From NCBI RefSeq assembly GCF_000337795.1, contig NZ_AOLP01000011.1, positions 186,001 to 250,000 of the forward strand: a stretch of 64,000 nucleotides of DNA. Reading direction: 5' to 3'. The position numbers were made by a program, and so were the translations under genes. How positions within the stretch are numbered: the first letter of the stretch is position 1; the number at the start of each line of letters is the position of its first letter. The stretch comes from Haloferax denitrificans ATCC 35960. GTDB taxonomy: Archaea; Halobacteriota; Halobacteria; Halobacteriales; Haloferacaceae. Under the pieces are notes generated by a model that saw only the letters and a program-made list of their open reading frames with translations, made no database searches and was not told the origin of the DNA. Positions 1 through 8,019 of this stretch are shown here, piece after piece.

Positions 1-723
1 GCCACAGTGGATGAGGACGACGATTTGGTCGGCTTCGAGGCCGAACGACTCGGCCACGTCGTCGCGGTAGATGTCCGTGACGCGCTGGACTTCGAGGAAG
101 TGGTTCCCGGAGCCGAGACTGCCGATTTGGTTGCGGCCGCGGTCCTTCGCCTTCTGGGAGACGAACTCGGGACGGGCGTCGTCGCGGAAGCCCTCGTCCT
201 CGCAGTGGGCGAGGTCGTCGTCCGTGGCGTAGCCGGCGTCGACCGCCCAGCGCATCCCGCGGGCGAGGATGTCCTCGATGGTCTCGGCGTCGCCCTTGAC
301 GACGCCGCCGCCGCCGAGCCCCGAAGGAACCGCCTCGAACAGGGCGTCGACGAGTTCCTCCTCGTGGCCCCGGAGGTCCTCGTAGGTGAGGTTCGTCGTC
401 ATCATGCGGACGCCGCAGTTGATGTCGTAGCCGACCGCGCCGGGCGAGATACAGCCGTCCGTGGTGTCGGTCGCGCCGACGCCGCCGACGGGGAAGCCGT
501 AGCCCTGGTGGCCGTCGGGCATGCAGATGGCGTGGTTGGCGATGCCCGGCAGGTGGGTCGCGTTCCGGAGCTGTTCGAGCGTCTTGTCGTCGCCGATGTG
601 GTCGAGCAACGCCTCGGAGGCCAGCACCCGCGCGGGGGCGTTCATCTCGCCCTCCTGCGGAATCTCCCAGACGTGCTCGCGAACTCGTCGCAGTTCGATG
701 TCGCCGAACTCGCGCGTTTCCAT
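1..723 (-). CDS. rtcB: RNA-splicing ligase RtcB (N-terminal part, runs off left edge)
   Basis: This is the first 241 residues of RtcB, the GTP- and Mn-dependent ligase that joins 2',3'-cyclic phosphate and 5'-OH RNA ends during tRNA splicing and repair. The N-terminus has the family pattern: a MPDGHQGYGFPVGGV block at residues 69-83, the metal-binding GYDINCGVR stretch (Asp100, Cys103) and GSGNHFLEVQ around residue 204 with its metal-ligand His. The frame is open to base 1, so the C-terminal half with the guanylylated histidine is outside the window. The start is the ATG at 723. The archease gene lies 102 bp upstream on the same strand, matching the known functional pairing of the two proteins. 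Confidence 0.96.
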   Translation of the reverse strand, partial: METREFGDIELRRVREHVWEIPQEGEMNAPARVLASEALLDHIGDDKTLEQLRNATHLPGIANHAICMPDGHQGYGFPVGGVGATDTTDGCISPGAVGYDINCGVRMMTTNLTYEDLRGHEEELVDALFEAVPSGLGGGGVVKGDAETIEDILARGMRWAVDAGYATDDDLAHCEDEGFRDDARPEFVSQKAKDRGRNQIGSLGSGNHFLEVQRVTDIYRDDVAESFGLEADQIVVLIHCG

Positions 724-825
724 ACCCGGACAATCGACGCGCCGACTCAATAGGATTCCGTCACGCCGCGAGCGTCTGTGGCGCGCGGCGCGACCGTCGG
801 CGACGACGGAGACAAAGCCGACAGC

Positions 826-1236
826 TCACACGTCGAAGACGACGTACGCCTCCCAGCCGGCGTCGGTCTCCGCCAGTCGCATCTCGGAGTAGGTGACGGC
901 CTTCACGTCGCGGGCGTCCACGTCGGCGAAGGGGACGCCGCGCGCGGACGCCTCGACGACCCACTCGTCGCCCGCTCGGCGGACGGTCGCCTCGTGGGCC
1001 GCGGGGAGGACGCCGCGCACGTCGCGCTCGTAGATGAGTTGGTCGAGGTAGTCGAACAACAGCGCCTCGCGGCCCTCCGCGCGGACGGAAAACGAAAAGC
1101 GGTCGCCCGTCTCGGCGGGGTCGTCGCACATCGCGGCGGTGAGCCCGTCGGCGACGGCGGCGAAGACGCCACCGAGGCTCTCGCCGTCGGCCTCGACGGC
1201 CACGTCGGCGGTGTGGTCGCGGAGCGTAAATCCCAT
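826..1236 (-). CDS. archease, RtcB activator
   Basis: A 136-residue archease. Archease promotes multiple-turnover ligation by RtcB by helping its guanylylation. The sequence begins GFTLRDHTADVAVEADG, the family hallmark in which the HTADV aspartate binds metal, and the middle LFDYLDQLIYERD segment is also typical. Length fits the family (about 135-140 aa). It sits directly ahead of rtcB on the minus strand, and they may share a transcript, though the 102-bp gap leaves room for a separate rtcB promoter. A perfect 10-bp inverted repeat (1252-1282) lies just upstream of its start. Identification is secure; co-transcription is inferred. Confidence 0.94.
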   Translation of the reverse strand: MGFTLRDHTADVAVEADGESLGGVFAAVADGLTAAMCDDPAETGDRFSFSVRAEGREALLFDYLDQLIYERDVRGVLPAAHEATVRRAGDEWVVEASARGVPFADVDARDVKAVTYSEMRLAETDAGWEAYVVFDV

Positions 1237-1251
1237 AGCTGAGTGAGTGCG

Positions 1252-1282
1252 GCCGCCGACCCTCGTCCTTTCGGTCGGCGGC
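1252..1282. repeat. perfect 10-bp inverted repeat between divergent genes
   Basis: GCCGCCGACC at 1252-1261 is exactly repeated in inverse at 1273-1282 with an 11-base loop. It starts 15 bp upstream of the archease start codon and about 130 bp ahead of the divergent GNAT gene. It could be an operator or a hairpin in the archease leader; the sequence alone does not decide. Confidence 0.55.
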
Positions 1283-1381
1283 GAGTGTGCGTCGGGGGCC
1301 GCTGACCCGCGCGATTCATGTCGGCAGGCTATCGAGTCGGCCGGCGGCGGCCGCGTCCGGGCGTCCTGACGGACGGTGGAG

Positions 1382-1390
1382 TTATATTCT
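1382..1390 (+). promoter_or_regulatory. TATA box of GNAT gene (leaderless start)
   Basis: The AT-rich TTATATTCT stands in GC-rich DNA and lies about 25 bp upstream of the GTG at 1411. That spacing is the usual TATA-to-start distance for leaderless haloarchaeal transcripts, and it argues against the longer reading frame that opens at 1318. Confidence 0.6.
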
Positions 1391-1410
1391 CGCTCCGGCT
1401 ACGACGGGAC

Positions 1411-1887
1411 GTGAGCGTCAACGTGGAGATGCGGGTCGACGCCCCCGGCCAGCGCGAGTACGCCGAGGAGGCGTGGGACCTGAAAGAGCGGATTCGGGTC
1501 GAAGAAGGCCTCCTGAAACAGCGACGGGGCTTTTTCATGGACGCCTACCGCCGGTCGAACACGTATCTCCTCTACGAGAACGACGCGCTCGTCGCGTTCG
1601 CCTCCACGCGGCGCGACGGCTACATCCTCTTTCTCGCGGTCTCGCCCGACGCCCGCGGCGAGGGCTACGGCAAGCGCCTCGTCGCCGAGGTCGCGAGAGA
1701 ACACCCGGTCGTGACCTGTCACGCCCGGACGACGAACACGAACGCCCTCGATTTCTACGAGCGGATGGGCTTCGAGGTCCGCCGCCGCATCGACAACTAC
1801 TACGAGGACGGCGGGGCCGCGTTCTACCTCCGACTGGGCGAGGAAGCCGGCCTCAGAGAGAAGCTTTCGGAGTTCCTCCGCCGGTAG
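1411..1887 (+). CDS. GNAT-family N-acetyltransferase
   Basis: A 158-residue acetyltransferase of the GNAT superfamily, which moves an acetyl group from acetyl-CoA to an amine; the substrate is not predictable. Motif A, with the acetyl-CoA pyrophosphate loop, is visible as VSPDARGEGYGKRL at residues 77-90, and the C-terminal motif B as NALDFYERMGFEV at 111-123. The frame is open from 1318, but the TATA box at 1382-1390 and the compact domain favour the GTG at 1411 (protein start MSVNVEMRVD). It is monocistronic and divergent from archease. Confident on fold, not on substrate. Confidence 0.85.
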   Translation: MSVNVEMRVDAPGQREYAEEAWDLKERIRVEEGLLKQRRGFFMDAYRRSNTYLLYENDALVAFASTRRDGYILFLAVSPDARGEGYGKRLVAEVAREHPVVTCHARTTNTNALDFYERMGFEVRRRIDNYYEDGGAAFYLRLGEEAGLREKLSEFLRR

Positions 1888-1995
1888 TCGACCGACTGCG
1901 ACCGTTCGACGCCGATTCGAGAGCGGCCGCGCCGGCCTCGCTCCCCCTTGCGCGTATCCTTAATTTTTATTCACTTCCTAGTATATATGGGTGAT

Positions 1996-2964
1996 ATGTA
2001 CATCGGAGTGCTCACCGTCCCACTCGGAGACGAACCCCTCGACGACGCGCTCGACTATCTGTCGGGTATCGGCGTCGACGGCGTCGAACTCGGCGTCGGC
2101 GGCTGGCCCGGCGAGGACCACGTCGACCGAAGCGCCCTCGTCGCGGACGAAGAGGCGCAGGCCGCCCTCCTCGATTCGGTCGAGAGCCGAGACCTGCAAA
2201 TCAGCGCGCTCGCCACGCACAACAACCCGCTCCACCCCGACGAGGAGACGGCCGCCGAGGCCGACACCGAACTCCGCGAGGCAATCGAACTCGCGGACGC
2301 CCTCGACGTGAACACCGTCACCTGTTTCTCGGGGCTCCCCGCCGGCGGCCCGAACGACGAGGTGCCGAACTGGATTACCGCGCCGTGGCCGACCGAGCAC
2401 GCCGACGCCCACGACTACCAGTGGGAGGTCGCCGTCGACTACTGGTCCGACCTCGCCGCGTTCGCCGACGACCACGGCGTCGACATCGCCATCGAGATGC
2501 ACCCAAACATGCTCGTCTACGAGCCGACCGGGATGCTGAAGCTCCGCGAGGCGACCAACGAGCGCGTCGGCGCGAACTTCGACCCCTCGCACCTCTACTG
2601 GCAGGACATCTCCATCACCGACGCGATTCGGTTCCTCGGCGAGGAAGACGCCATCCACCACTTCCACGCGAAGGACACGAAGGTCTACGAGTCCGAGTCG
2701 CGCATCAAGGGCGTCCTCGACACGACCTCCTACGCGGACACCGCCGACCGCTCGTGGCTGTTCCGCTCTATCGGCTACGGCCACGACGAGGGCCACTGGA
2801 AGGACGTGGTGTCGACGCTCCGGATGGTCGGCTACGAGGGCGCGCTCTCCATCGAACACGAGGACGCGCTCACGTCGTCCAAGGAGGGCCTCGAAAAGGC
2901 CGTCGACGTGCTCTCGCGCGCCGTCTTCGAGACGCAACCCGGCGACGCCTACTGGGCGGAGTAA
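1996..2964 (+). CDS. sugar phosphate isomerase/epimerase, AP-endonuclease-2-type TIM barrel
   Basis: A 322-residue TIM barrel of the xylose isomerase-like/IolE superfamily. Such enzymes isomerise, epimerise or dehydrate sugars and inositol derivatives using one or two divalent metals. Metal ligands can be placed at Glu167 (IEMHPN), Asp196 (NFDPSHLYW), His222 or His224 (HHFHAKD) and Glu287 (SIEHED). It starts 32 residues into an open frame; ATG 1987 (MGDMYIG) is an alternative start. A vestigial duplicated gene start and a Gfo/Idh/MocA dehydrogenase follow on the same strand. This isomerase-dehydrogenase pairing is common in inositol or sugar-acid catabolism. The exact substrate is unknown. 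Confidence 0.85.
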   Translation: MYIGVLTVPLGDEPLDDALDYLSGIGVDGVELGVGGWPGEDHVDRSALVADEEAQAALLDSVESRDLQISALATHNNPLHPDEETAAEADTELREAIELADALDVNTVTCFSGLPAGGPNDEVPNWITAPWPTEHADAHDYQWEVAVDYWSDLAAFADDHGVDIAIEMHPNMLVYEPTGMLKLREATNERVGANFDPSHLYWQDISITDAIRFLGEEDAIHHFHAKDTKVYESESRIKGVLDTTSYADTADRSWLFRSIGYGHDEGHWKDVVSTLRMVGYEGALSIEHEDALTSSKEGLEKAVDVLSRAVFETQPGDAYWAE

Positions 2965-2967
2965 TCC

Positions 2968-3141
2968 ATGACTGACTCACTCAAAATCGGCGTCCTCGGC
3001 TACCGCTTCAGGCCCACCTTTTTCCGGTTCGGGGCCGCTTCGCGACCCGCTCACCGCAAAAATCTGGGCCAAAAACTGCCGCGAGACTCGGCCGCCGGCC
3101 TCGCTCGCGGTACTGCACTGGTCACGGAGGCGGCACAATGA
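2968..3141 (+). pseudogene. vestigial 57-codon ORF duplicating the start of the next gene
   Basis: An open frame of 57 codons starts 3 bp after the isomerase stop and its TGA overlaps the ATG of the dehydrogenase (ATGA at 3138-3141). Its first 14 residues, MTDSLKIGVLGYRF, match the dehydrogenase start MTEPLTVGVLGYRF; about 34 of 42 bases agree. After that it departs into unrelated sequence that does not resemble a Rossmann fold. The simplest reading is the stub of a tandem paralogous dehydrogenase gene, deleted and filled by other DNA, that still provides translational coupling. Whether the peptide is made is unknown. Confidence 0.7.
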
Positions 3142-4256
3142 CTGAACCACTCACCGTCGGCGTCCTCGGTTACCGATTCATGGGGAAGGCGCACTCCAAC
3201 GCGCTCGCCCGCCTGCCGATGTTCTTCCCGGACGCGCCCGACGTGGAGCGCTCGGTCATCGTCGGCCGCGACGAGGAGGCGCTTTCCGACGCCGCAGACC
3301 GCTTCGGCTTCGAATCGACGGCGACCGACTGGCGCGACGTGGTCGACGACGTGGACGTGTTCTACAACCTCGGGCCGAACCACCTCCACGCCGAGCCCTC
3401 TATCGCCGCGCTCGAAGCCGGTGCCAGCGTCTTCTGCGAGAAGCCGCTCGCGCCGACGCTCGACGAGGCCGAGGCGATGCGCGACGCCGCCCGCGCGGCC
3501 GACGGCGTCGCCGGCTGTGCGTTCAACTACCGGTTCGTGCCCGCAATCCGGTACGCGAAGCGACTCATCGAGGACGGCGAACTCGGCGAGATTCGACACG
3601 TCCGCGGGCGCTACTTACAGGACTGGCTCGTCGACGCCGACGCGCCGTGGACGTGGCGCATGGACGAAGACGCCGCCGGCTCCGGCGCGCTCGGCGACCT
3701 CGGCGCGCACACGGTCGACCTCGTTCGGTTCCTCGTCGGCGACCGCGCCGGCGACATCGACCGCATCTCGGGCCACCTCCAGACGTTCGTCGACGAGCGA
3801 CCCGTGCCCGGCACGGACGAGTACAGGCCCGTGACCGTCGACGACGCCTACACCGCGCAGGCCGAGTTCGAAAACGGCGCGGTCGGGAGCTTCGAGGCCT
3901 CGCGCTTCGCCGACGGCCACAAGAACGACCACAGCATCGAGATTCACGGCTCCGAGGGAAGCCTGCAGTTCTCGCTCGAACGCCTCAACGAACTGGAGGT
4001 GAAAACCGGCGACGCCCGCGGCTACGAGACGGTTCTCGTCACCGACGAGACGGACCCCTACCTCGACCACTGGTGGCCGCCGGGCCACGTCCTCGGCTGG
4101 GAACACACGTTCGTCCACGAGAACTACGAGTTCCTGTCGGCGGTCGCCGACGGCGGCGACTTTTCGCCGTCGTTCGAGGACGGCTACGAGGTGCAGGCGG
4201 TTCTCGACGCCATCGAGCGCTCCGACGAGGCCGGCGGGTGGGTCAGCCTCGGCTGA
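3138..4256 (+). CDS. Gfo/Idh/MocA-family oxidoreductase
   Basis: A 372-residue NAD(P)-dependent sugar or polyol dehydrogenase. The N-terminal Rossmann glycine motif reads GVLGYRFMGKAHSNA (residues 8-22), the cofactor-side EKP motif is at 101-103 (FCEKPLAP), and the catalytic region GDLGAHTVDLVRF places Asp187 and His191. Length is normal for the family. It follows the TIM-barrel isomerase and its duplicated stub, with start and stop overlapping (ATGA), so translation is probably coupled. Substrate cannot be read from sequence; inositol-, glucose- and sugar-acid dehydrogenases all share this architecture. Confidence 0.9.
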   Translation: MTEPLTVGVLGYRFMGKAHSNALARLPMFFPDAPDVERSVIVGRDEEALSDAADRFGFESTATDWRDVVDDVDVFYNLGPNHLHAEPSIAALEAGASVFCEKPLAPTLDEAEAMRDAARAADGVAGCAFNYRFVPAIRYAKRLIEDGELGEIRHVRGRYLQDWLVDADAPWTWRMDEDAAGSGALGDLGAHTVDLVRFLVGDRAGDIDRISGHLQTFVDERPVPGTDEYRPVTVDDAYTAQAEFENGAVGSFEASRFADGHKNDHSIEIHGSEGSLQFSLERLNELEVKTGDARGYETVLVTDETDPYLDHWWPPGHVLGWEHTFVHENYEFLSAVADGGDFSPSFEDGYEVQAVLDAIERSDEAGGWVSLG

Positions 4257-4307
4257 CGGGTCGAACGGCGAGAAATCGAATCGGACCGCGGGCGACTCGC
4301 CGCCCGC

Positions 4308-5156
4308 TCAGAACTCGATGATTCCCTCGTCGGTGATGACCTCGTCGATGAGGTCGACCGGCGTGGCGTCGTAGGCGGGGTTCTCCAGTTCGATGCCCTC
4401 GACGGGTTCGAGCATGACCTCGCTGGGCGAGCGAATCTCGTTTTCGAAGCGGAAGCCGCCGTCGACGACCTTCGCGCCCGAGCCGACCACCGTGACCGGC
4501 ACGCCGACCTCGTTGGCGGCGGCGACGAGCGGGAACGTCCCGATGCGGTTGTAGAGCGTCTCCTCGACGATGCAGTCCATGCCGATGATGACGCGGTCGC
4601 ACTTCGGGAGGAACATCCCCGACGCGCCGTCGACCATCAGATGCGGTTCGACGTCGTCGATGGCGGCGAGTTCGCGCGCGAACTTCCGGCCGAGGAACCG
4701 CGGGCGGGCCTCCGTCACGTAGGCGGTGAGTTCCGCGCCGTCGGCGACGGCGATTTCGACGGCCTCCATGACCGTCGAGGAGTAGTCGTGGGTGAGGAAC
4801 GTCTGGCCGTCCTCGATGGTCGCGGCCGCCTGTTGGGCGGCGCGGCGCTTGCCCGTCTCGACGGTCTCGACCACGCGGTCGATGGTCGCCAAGGTGAGCT
4901 CCCGCGCCTCGTCGAGGTCGTCGGCCTCGCCTTGGACGCTGTGGAGCACGTCCTGCAGGGCGTTGTACAGCGACGCGTGCGACGGGTTCGCTCGCTTGAG
5001 CGCGCTGACGTTGCGTTCGAGGTCGCGTTCGAACTCCTCGACGGTCGCGTAGTCGCGCTCGGTCAGTTCCGCGAGCGCCCGCGTGGCCTTGACGGCGACG
5101 ACCGAGGAGCTGTGCGTCTGCATCTCGCGAATCTCCTCGATGGTCTCGTCTATCAT
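4308..5156 (-). CDS. eIF2B-alpha / ribose-1,5-bisphosphate isomerase-family protein
   Basis: A 282-residue member of the family that includes eIF2B regulatory subunits, methylthioribose-1-phosphate isomerase and archaeal ribose-1,5-bisphosphate isomerase. An N-terminal helical domain (residues 1-100) is followed by the Rossmann-like phosphate-binding domain. The catalytic Asp of the isomerases is present as Asp194 in GMDCIVEETLYNR. The catalytic Cys, normally in a THC motif, is replaced: residues 122-125 read THDY, with Asp124 at that position. This makes a classical R15P isomerase role in the pentose bisphosphate pathway uncertain. It converges with the dehydrogenase 51 bp away. Confidence 0.85.
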   Translation of the reverse strand: MIDETIEEIREMQTHSSSVVAVKATRALAELTERDYATVEEFERDLERNVSALKRANPSHASLYNALQDVLHSVQGEADDLDEARELTLATIDRVVETVETGKRRAAQQAAATIEDGQTFLTHDYSSTVMEAVEIAVADGAELTAYVTEARPRFLGRKFARELAAIDDVEPHLMVDGASGMFLPKCDRVIIGMDCIVEETLYNRIGTFPLVAAANEVGVPVTVVGSGAKVVDGGFRFENEIRSPSEVMLEPVEGIELENPAYDATPVDLIDEVITDEGIIEF

Positions 5157-5274
5157 ACGAGAACGTCGCCGTATCGTGTGAAAGAGTTTCCGGGAGCGGG
5201 CGACGCCGCCGACACCGTCGCGGTCGCCGTCGCAGGCCAGTCCCGCGTTCGCCTGCGTCGCCCGCGGGTCGGCC

Positions 5275-5577
5275 TCAGTCCTCCACGTCGATGTCGGTGT
5301 CCAACTCGGCTTCGGGGGGCGTCCCGCCGTCGCCCGCGTTGGTCCGCTTTGCGTAGACGAACAGGACGACGGCAGTCACGAACCAGATGACCGCGCCGAC
5401 GCGAATCGCGAACTCGGCGCGCGCTCCCCACGTCTGGAGCCCGGCGTTAATCGAGAGGACCGCGACGATGGGCGAGCCGACGAGAATCGTCGTGACGAAC
5501 GTCATCTGCATGACCCACCCGTAATCGACGCCGTCCGGATTCGAGCGCTCGACTGGTTGCACGGGTAGCAGTATCAC
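5275..5577 (-). CDS. small two-helix membrane protein (DUF5822-like)
   Basis: About 100 residues with two predicted membrane helices (roughly 22-46 and 56-77) and an acidic C-terminal tail (residues 80-100). I associate it with a haloarchaeal conserved family (DUF5822), from memory and with moderate confidence; no function is known. The open frame starts at a GTG (5577), and an in-frame GTG at 5562 is an equally plausible start. It lies upstream of the eIF2B-family gene on the same strand, 118 bp away, and downstream of the pilin-like gene. Confidence 0.65.
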   Translation of the reverse strand: MILLPVQPVERSNPDGVDYGWVMQMTFVTTILVGSPIVAVLSINAGLQTWGARAEFAIRVGAVIWFVTAVVLFVYAKRTNAGDGGTPPEAELDTDIDVED

Positions 5578-5643
5578 GGCGACGGCTAATGCGTGCCGGT
5601 TCCCGCTCGCGGCGCGCGGGTCCGACGCCCCGACCGTCGGCGC

Positions 5644-6150
5644 TCAGCAGGCGGCGCTCGTCGAGGTCGGGTCGGTCGGAATCTCGTAGTCGACGAGGAC
5701 GCTCGACGACCCGTCTTCGTGTTCGATGACGACCCGGTAGTGCTGGCCCGCCTCGCAGATGGGGCGGAGCGCGCTGTCGGAGCCGGCACCGTCGATGTGG
5801 GCGTACTCGCCCGCGGGACCGACCGTCTCGCCGCCGGTCCACACGTCCTCCCACGCGATTCGGTTGTTGGCGTCGTCGGCGACGAACACCTGACTGCCGT
5901 CTTCGATACTGCCGAACTCGTGGGTGATGTTGATGTACGCGCCGTTCGCGCCGTTGCCCGGGCCGTCGGGGTGGTAGGCCACGTCGAACGACACCTGCGG
6001 TTGCGGCTCGGAGAGCACGTCTTCGAACCCCATCACCATCACGCCGACCATCGCGGCGAGGAGGACGACGATGACGACGAGAAGCGAGACGCCGACGACC
6101 GGGGAGATGCCGCGGGACGAGCGGCGGTCGGAGGGTGACAAAGCGGGCAT
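5644..6150 (-). CDS. type IV pilin-like secreted protein
   Basis: A 168-residue protein with a class III signal peptide. A short positively charged leader ends RRSSRG, followed by ISPVVGVSLLVVIVVLLAAM, so the PibD-type prepilin peptidase should cut between Gly14 and Ile15, leaving the hydrophobic helix that packs in the pilus core. The ISPVVG start is the classical haloarchaeal pilin signature. The rest is a beta-rich head of unknown binding partner with two cysteines (one in PICEAGQ, one at the C-terminus) that may pair. No assembly genes are nearby, so it would use pilus machinery encoded elsewhere. A 16-bp palindrome overlaps its promoter. Confidence 0.85.
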   Translation of the reverse strand: MPALSPSDRRSSRGISPVVGVSLLVVIVVLLAAMVGVMVMGFEDVLSEPQPQVSFDVAYHPDGPGNGANGAYINITHEFGSIEDGSQVFVADDANNRIAWEDVWTGGETVGPAGEYAHIDGAGSDSALRPICEAGQHYRVVIEHEDGSSSVLVDYEIPTDPTSTSAAC

Positions 6151-6177
6151 GCGTCGTTCGCACAGGCGCGTTCCTCT

Positions 6178-6193
6178 AAGTAAAGTGTTACTT
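6178..6193. promoter_or_regulatory. palindrome over pilin promoter
   Basis: AAGTAA and TTACTT form perfect 6-bp arms around AGTG, 28-43 bp upstream of the pilin-like start codon. On the minus strand it reads AAGTAACACTTTACTT, and CTTTACTT is at TATA-box distance from the ATG. A bound protein would cover the core promoter, so it is a candidate repressor operator. Confidence 0.5.
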
Positions 6194-6308
6194 CGACCGC
6201 AGGTCGGGCCGACCCGCGTGGACGCCGCGGGCTGACGGTGGCGGCGAGGACTCGCGTTCGGCGACGCGCAAGGGTAACCTGATAACGCAGACCCGCGAAC
6301 GACCTCGC

Positions 6309-7118
6309 ATGGTCACGGTACGGTCCATTCGGGCGAAGGCTGGTAGCGAGCCCATCACGATGCTCACGGCGTACGACGCGCCGACCGCGAGCGTCGTCGA
6401 CGAGGCGGGCGTCGACGTCATCCTCGTCGGCGACAGCATGGGCAACACGGCGCTCGGCTACGACTCGACGCTCCCGGTGACCGTCGAGGACGTGGCGAGC
6501 CGGACCGCCGCGGTGGCGCGCGCGGCCGACGACGCCCTCGTCGTCGCCGACATGCCCTTCCTCTCGGTCGGCGTGGACGAGGCGTCGAGCGTCGAACACT
6601 GCGGCCGGATGCTCAAGGAGGCCGACGCCGACGCGGTCAAACTCGAATCCGGCCCGCACACGGTCGAACTGACCGAACACCTCGTCCGGCTCGGCATCCC
6701 GGTGATGGCCCATCTCGGACTGACGCCCCAGCGCGTCAAGGAGGTCGGCTACGGCAGGCAGGGCACCGACCGCGACGACGCGCGGGAGATTCTCGACCTC
6801 GCGAAGGCCCACGCCGACGCGGGCGCGTTCTCGCTCGTCCTCGAACACGTCCCGGCGAACCTCGCAAAACAGGTCACGGCGGCCATCGATATCCCGACCA
6901 TCGGCATCGGCGCGGGCCCCGACTGCGACGGGCAGGTGCTCGTCGTCGACGACGTGGTCGGCATGAGCGACCGCACCCCGCCCTTCGCGGCCCAGTTCGG
7001 CGACGTGAAATCGGAGATGGAGAGGGCGGTCGGCGCGTACAGAGAGGCCGTCGAGACCGGCGAGTTCCCGGCCGACGAACACAGCCACGTCGAAGACGAC
7101 CTCGACGAACTGTACTGA
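6309..7118 (+). CDS. panB: 3-methyl-2-oxobutanoate hydroxymethyltransferase (PanB)
   Basis: A 269-residue PanB, which transfers a hydroxymethyl group from methylenetetrahydrofolate or an equivalent C1 carrier to 2-oxoisovalerate, making ketopantoate for CoA synthesis. The TIM barrel shows the Mg ligands Asp42 (VGDSMGN), Asp81 (VADMPFLS) and Glu113 (VKLESG), and the general base Glu179 (LVLEHVP). GIGAGPDCDGQVLV is also family-typical. Length fits. It stands alone on the plus strand, divergent from the pilin-like gene; no panC-like or panE-like partner is beside it. Confidence 0.95.
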   Translation: MVTVRSIRAKAGSEPITMLTAYDAPTASVVDEAGVDVILVGDSMGNTALGYDSTLPVTVEDVASRTAAVARAADDALVVADMPFLSVGVDEASSVEHCGRMLKEADADAVKLESGPHTVELTEHLVRLGIPVMAHLGLTPQRVKEVGYGRQGTDRDDAREILDLAKAHADAGAFSLVLEHVPANLAKQVTAAIDIPTIGIGAGPDCDGQVLVVDDVVGMSDRTPPFAAQFGDVKSEMERAVGAYREAVETGEFPADEHSHVEDDLDELY

Positions 7119-7173
7119 GGAGGACCGTCACCGACACCCCCGCTCGCGTCCGGTTGCGGCGACCTGCGACGAC

Positions 7174-7956
7174 CTACGCGACGCGGCGGTCGAGGAACGA
7201 CTTCACGGCCTCGTTGAACGCCGCCGGCCGTTCGAGCATCGCCAGATGCGCGGCGTCCTCGACCGTTTCGAGTTCGCAGTCGGGCATCGTCTCCGCGAGG
7301 TACTCGTGGTACGACGGCGGCGTGAGGCGGTCGTACTCGCCGACGAGCGCGAGCGTCGGAACCGAAATCTCGCCCACCTCGTCGCGCACGTCGAAGGTGT
7401 GACACGACAGGAAGTCTCGGCGGGTGACGGCCTGTCCGGCGTCGTACATCGCCGCTTTCGAGCCCTCGACGAGTCGCTCGTCGTCGGCGTGGAACAGTTT
7501 GTCCTCGCCGTGGAGAAAGGAGACGGCGCGGTCGAAGTCGTCGTCGAGCCAGCTCAGCAGGTCCGAGAGCACGGCGAGTTTCGCGCCCGTGCCCGCGAGG
7601 ACCAGCGCGTCGAGGTCGAGGTCGCGTTCGAGCGCGAGCGTCAGGGCGACCGCGCCGCCGAGGGAGTTGCCGACGAGGACGCTCGCGTCCGTCGCCTCGG
7701 CCACGGCGACCACGTCGTCGACGTAGGCCGACAGCGTCTCGTAGCCGGCGTCGGCGTCCACGTCGTCGCTGTCGCCGTGGCCGCTCAAGTCGAGCGCGAC
7801 CGTCGGGTAGTCGCTCGCGAGGCGGAACTGACCGCGCCAGACGCCGTGGGCGCCGCCGCTACCGTGCACACAGAGGACCGTCGGTCCCTCTCCCCCCGCG
7901 TCGCGGTATCGATAGGCTGTCTCCCGTCCGTGGTGGTCCACCGAAGCCGTCTCCAT
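7174..7956 (-). CDS. alpha/beta-fold hydrolase
   Basis: A 260-residue single-domain alpha/beta hydrolase. The oxyanion-hole HGSGG is at 31-35, the nucleophile elbow GNSLGG puts the catalytic Ser at 98, and the acid and base fit Asp209 (GEYDRLTPP) and His237 (DAAHLAMLE). A lid region lies at about 125-190. The start was set at ATG 7956 because the longer frame to 7983 would need a TTG. It ends 55 bp from panB, convergently. Esterase, lactonase or C-C hydrolase activity are all possible; the substrate is not visible. Confidence 0.85.
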   Translation of the reverse strand: METASVDHHGRETAYRYRDAGGEGPTVLCVHGSGGAHGVWRGQFRLASDYPTVALDLSGHGDSDDVDADAGYETLSAYVDDVVAVAEATDASVLVGNSLGGAVALTLALERDLDLDALVLAGTGAKLAVLSDLLSWLDDDFDRAVSFLHGEDKLFHADDERLVEGSKAAMYDAGQAVTRRDFLSCHTFDVRDEVGEISVPTLALVGEYDRLTPPSYHEYLAETMPDCELETVEDAAHLAMLERPAAFNEAVKSFLDRRVA

Positions 7957-8019
7957 GCCTCGAAACTGGTCGCCGCGGGCCAATAAACCCCCACGCCGGC
8001 ACCGAGTTTCGGCGGCGGG

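Noticed and set aside
1318-1410. upstream part of the open frame as the N-terminus of the acetyltransferase
   Set aside because: The stretch is Arg/Gly-rich, lacks family similarity and includes the TATA box.
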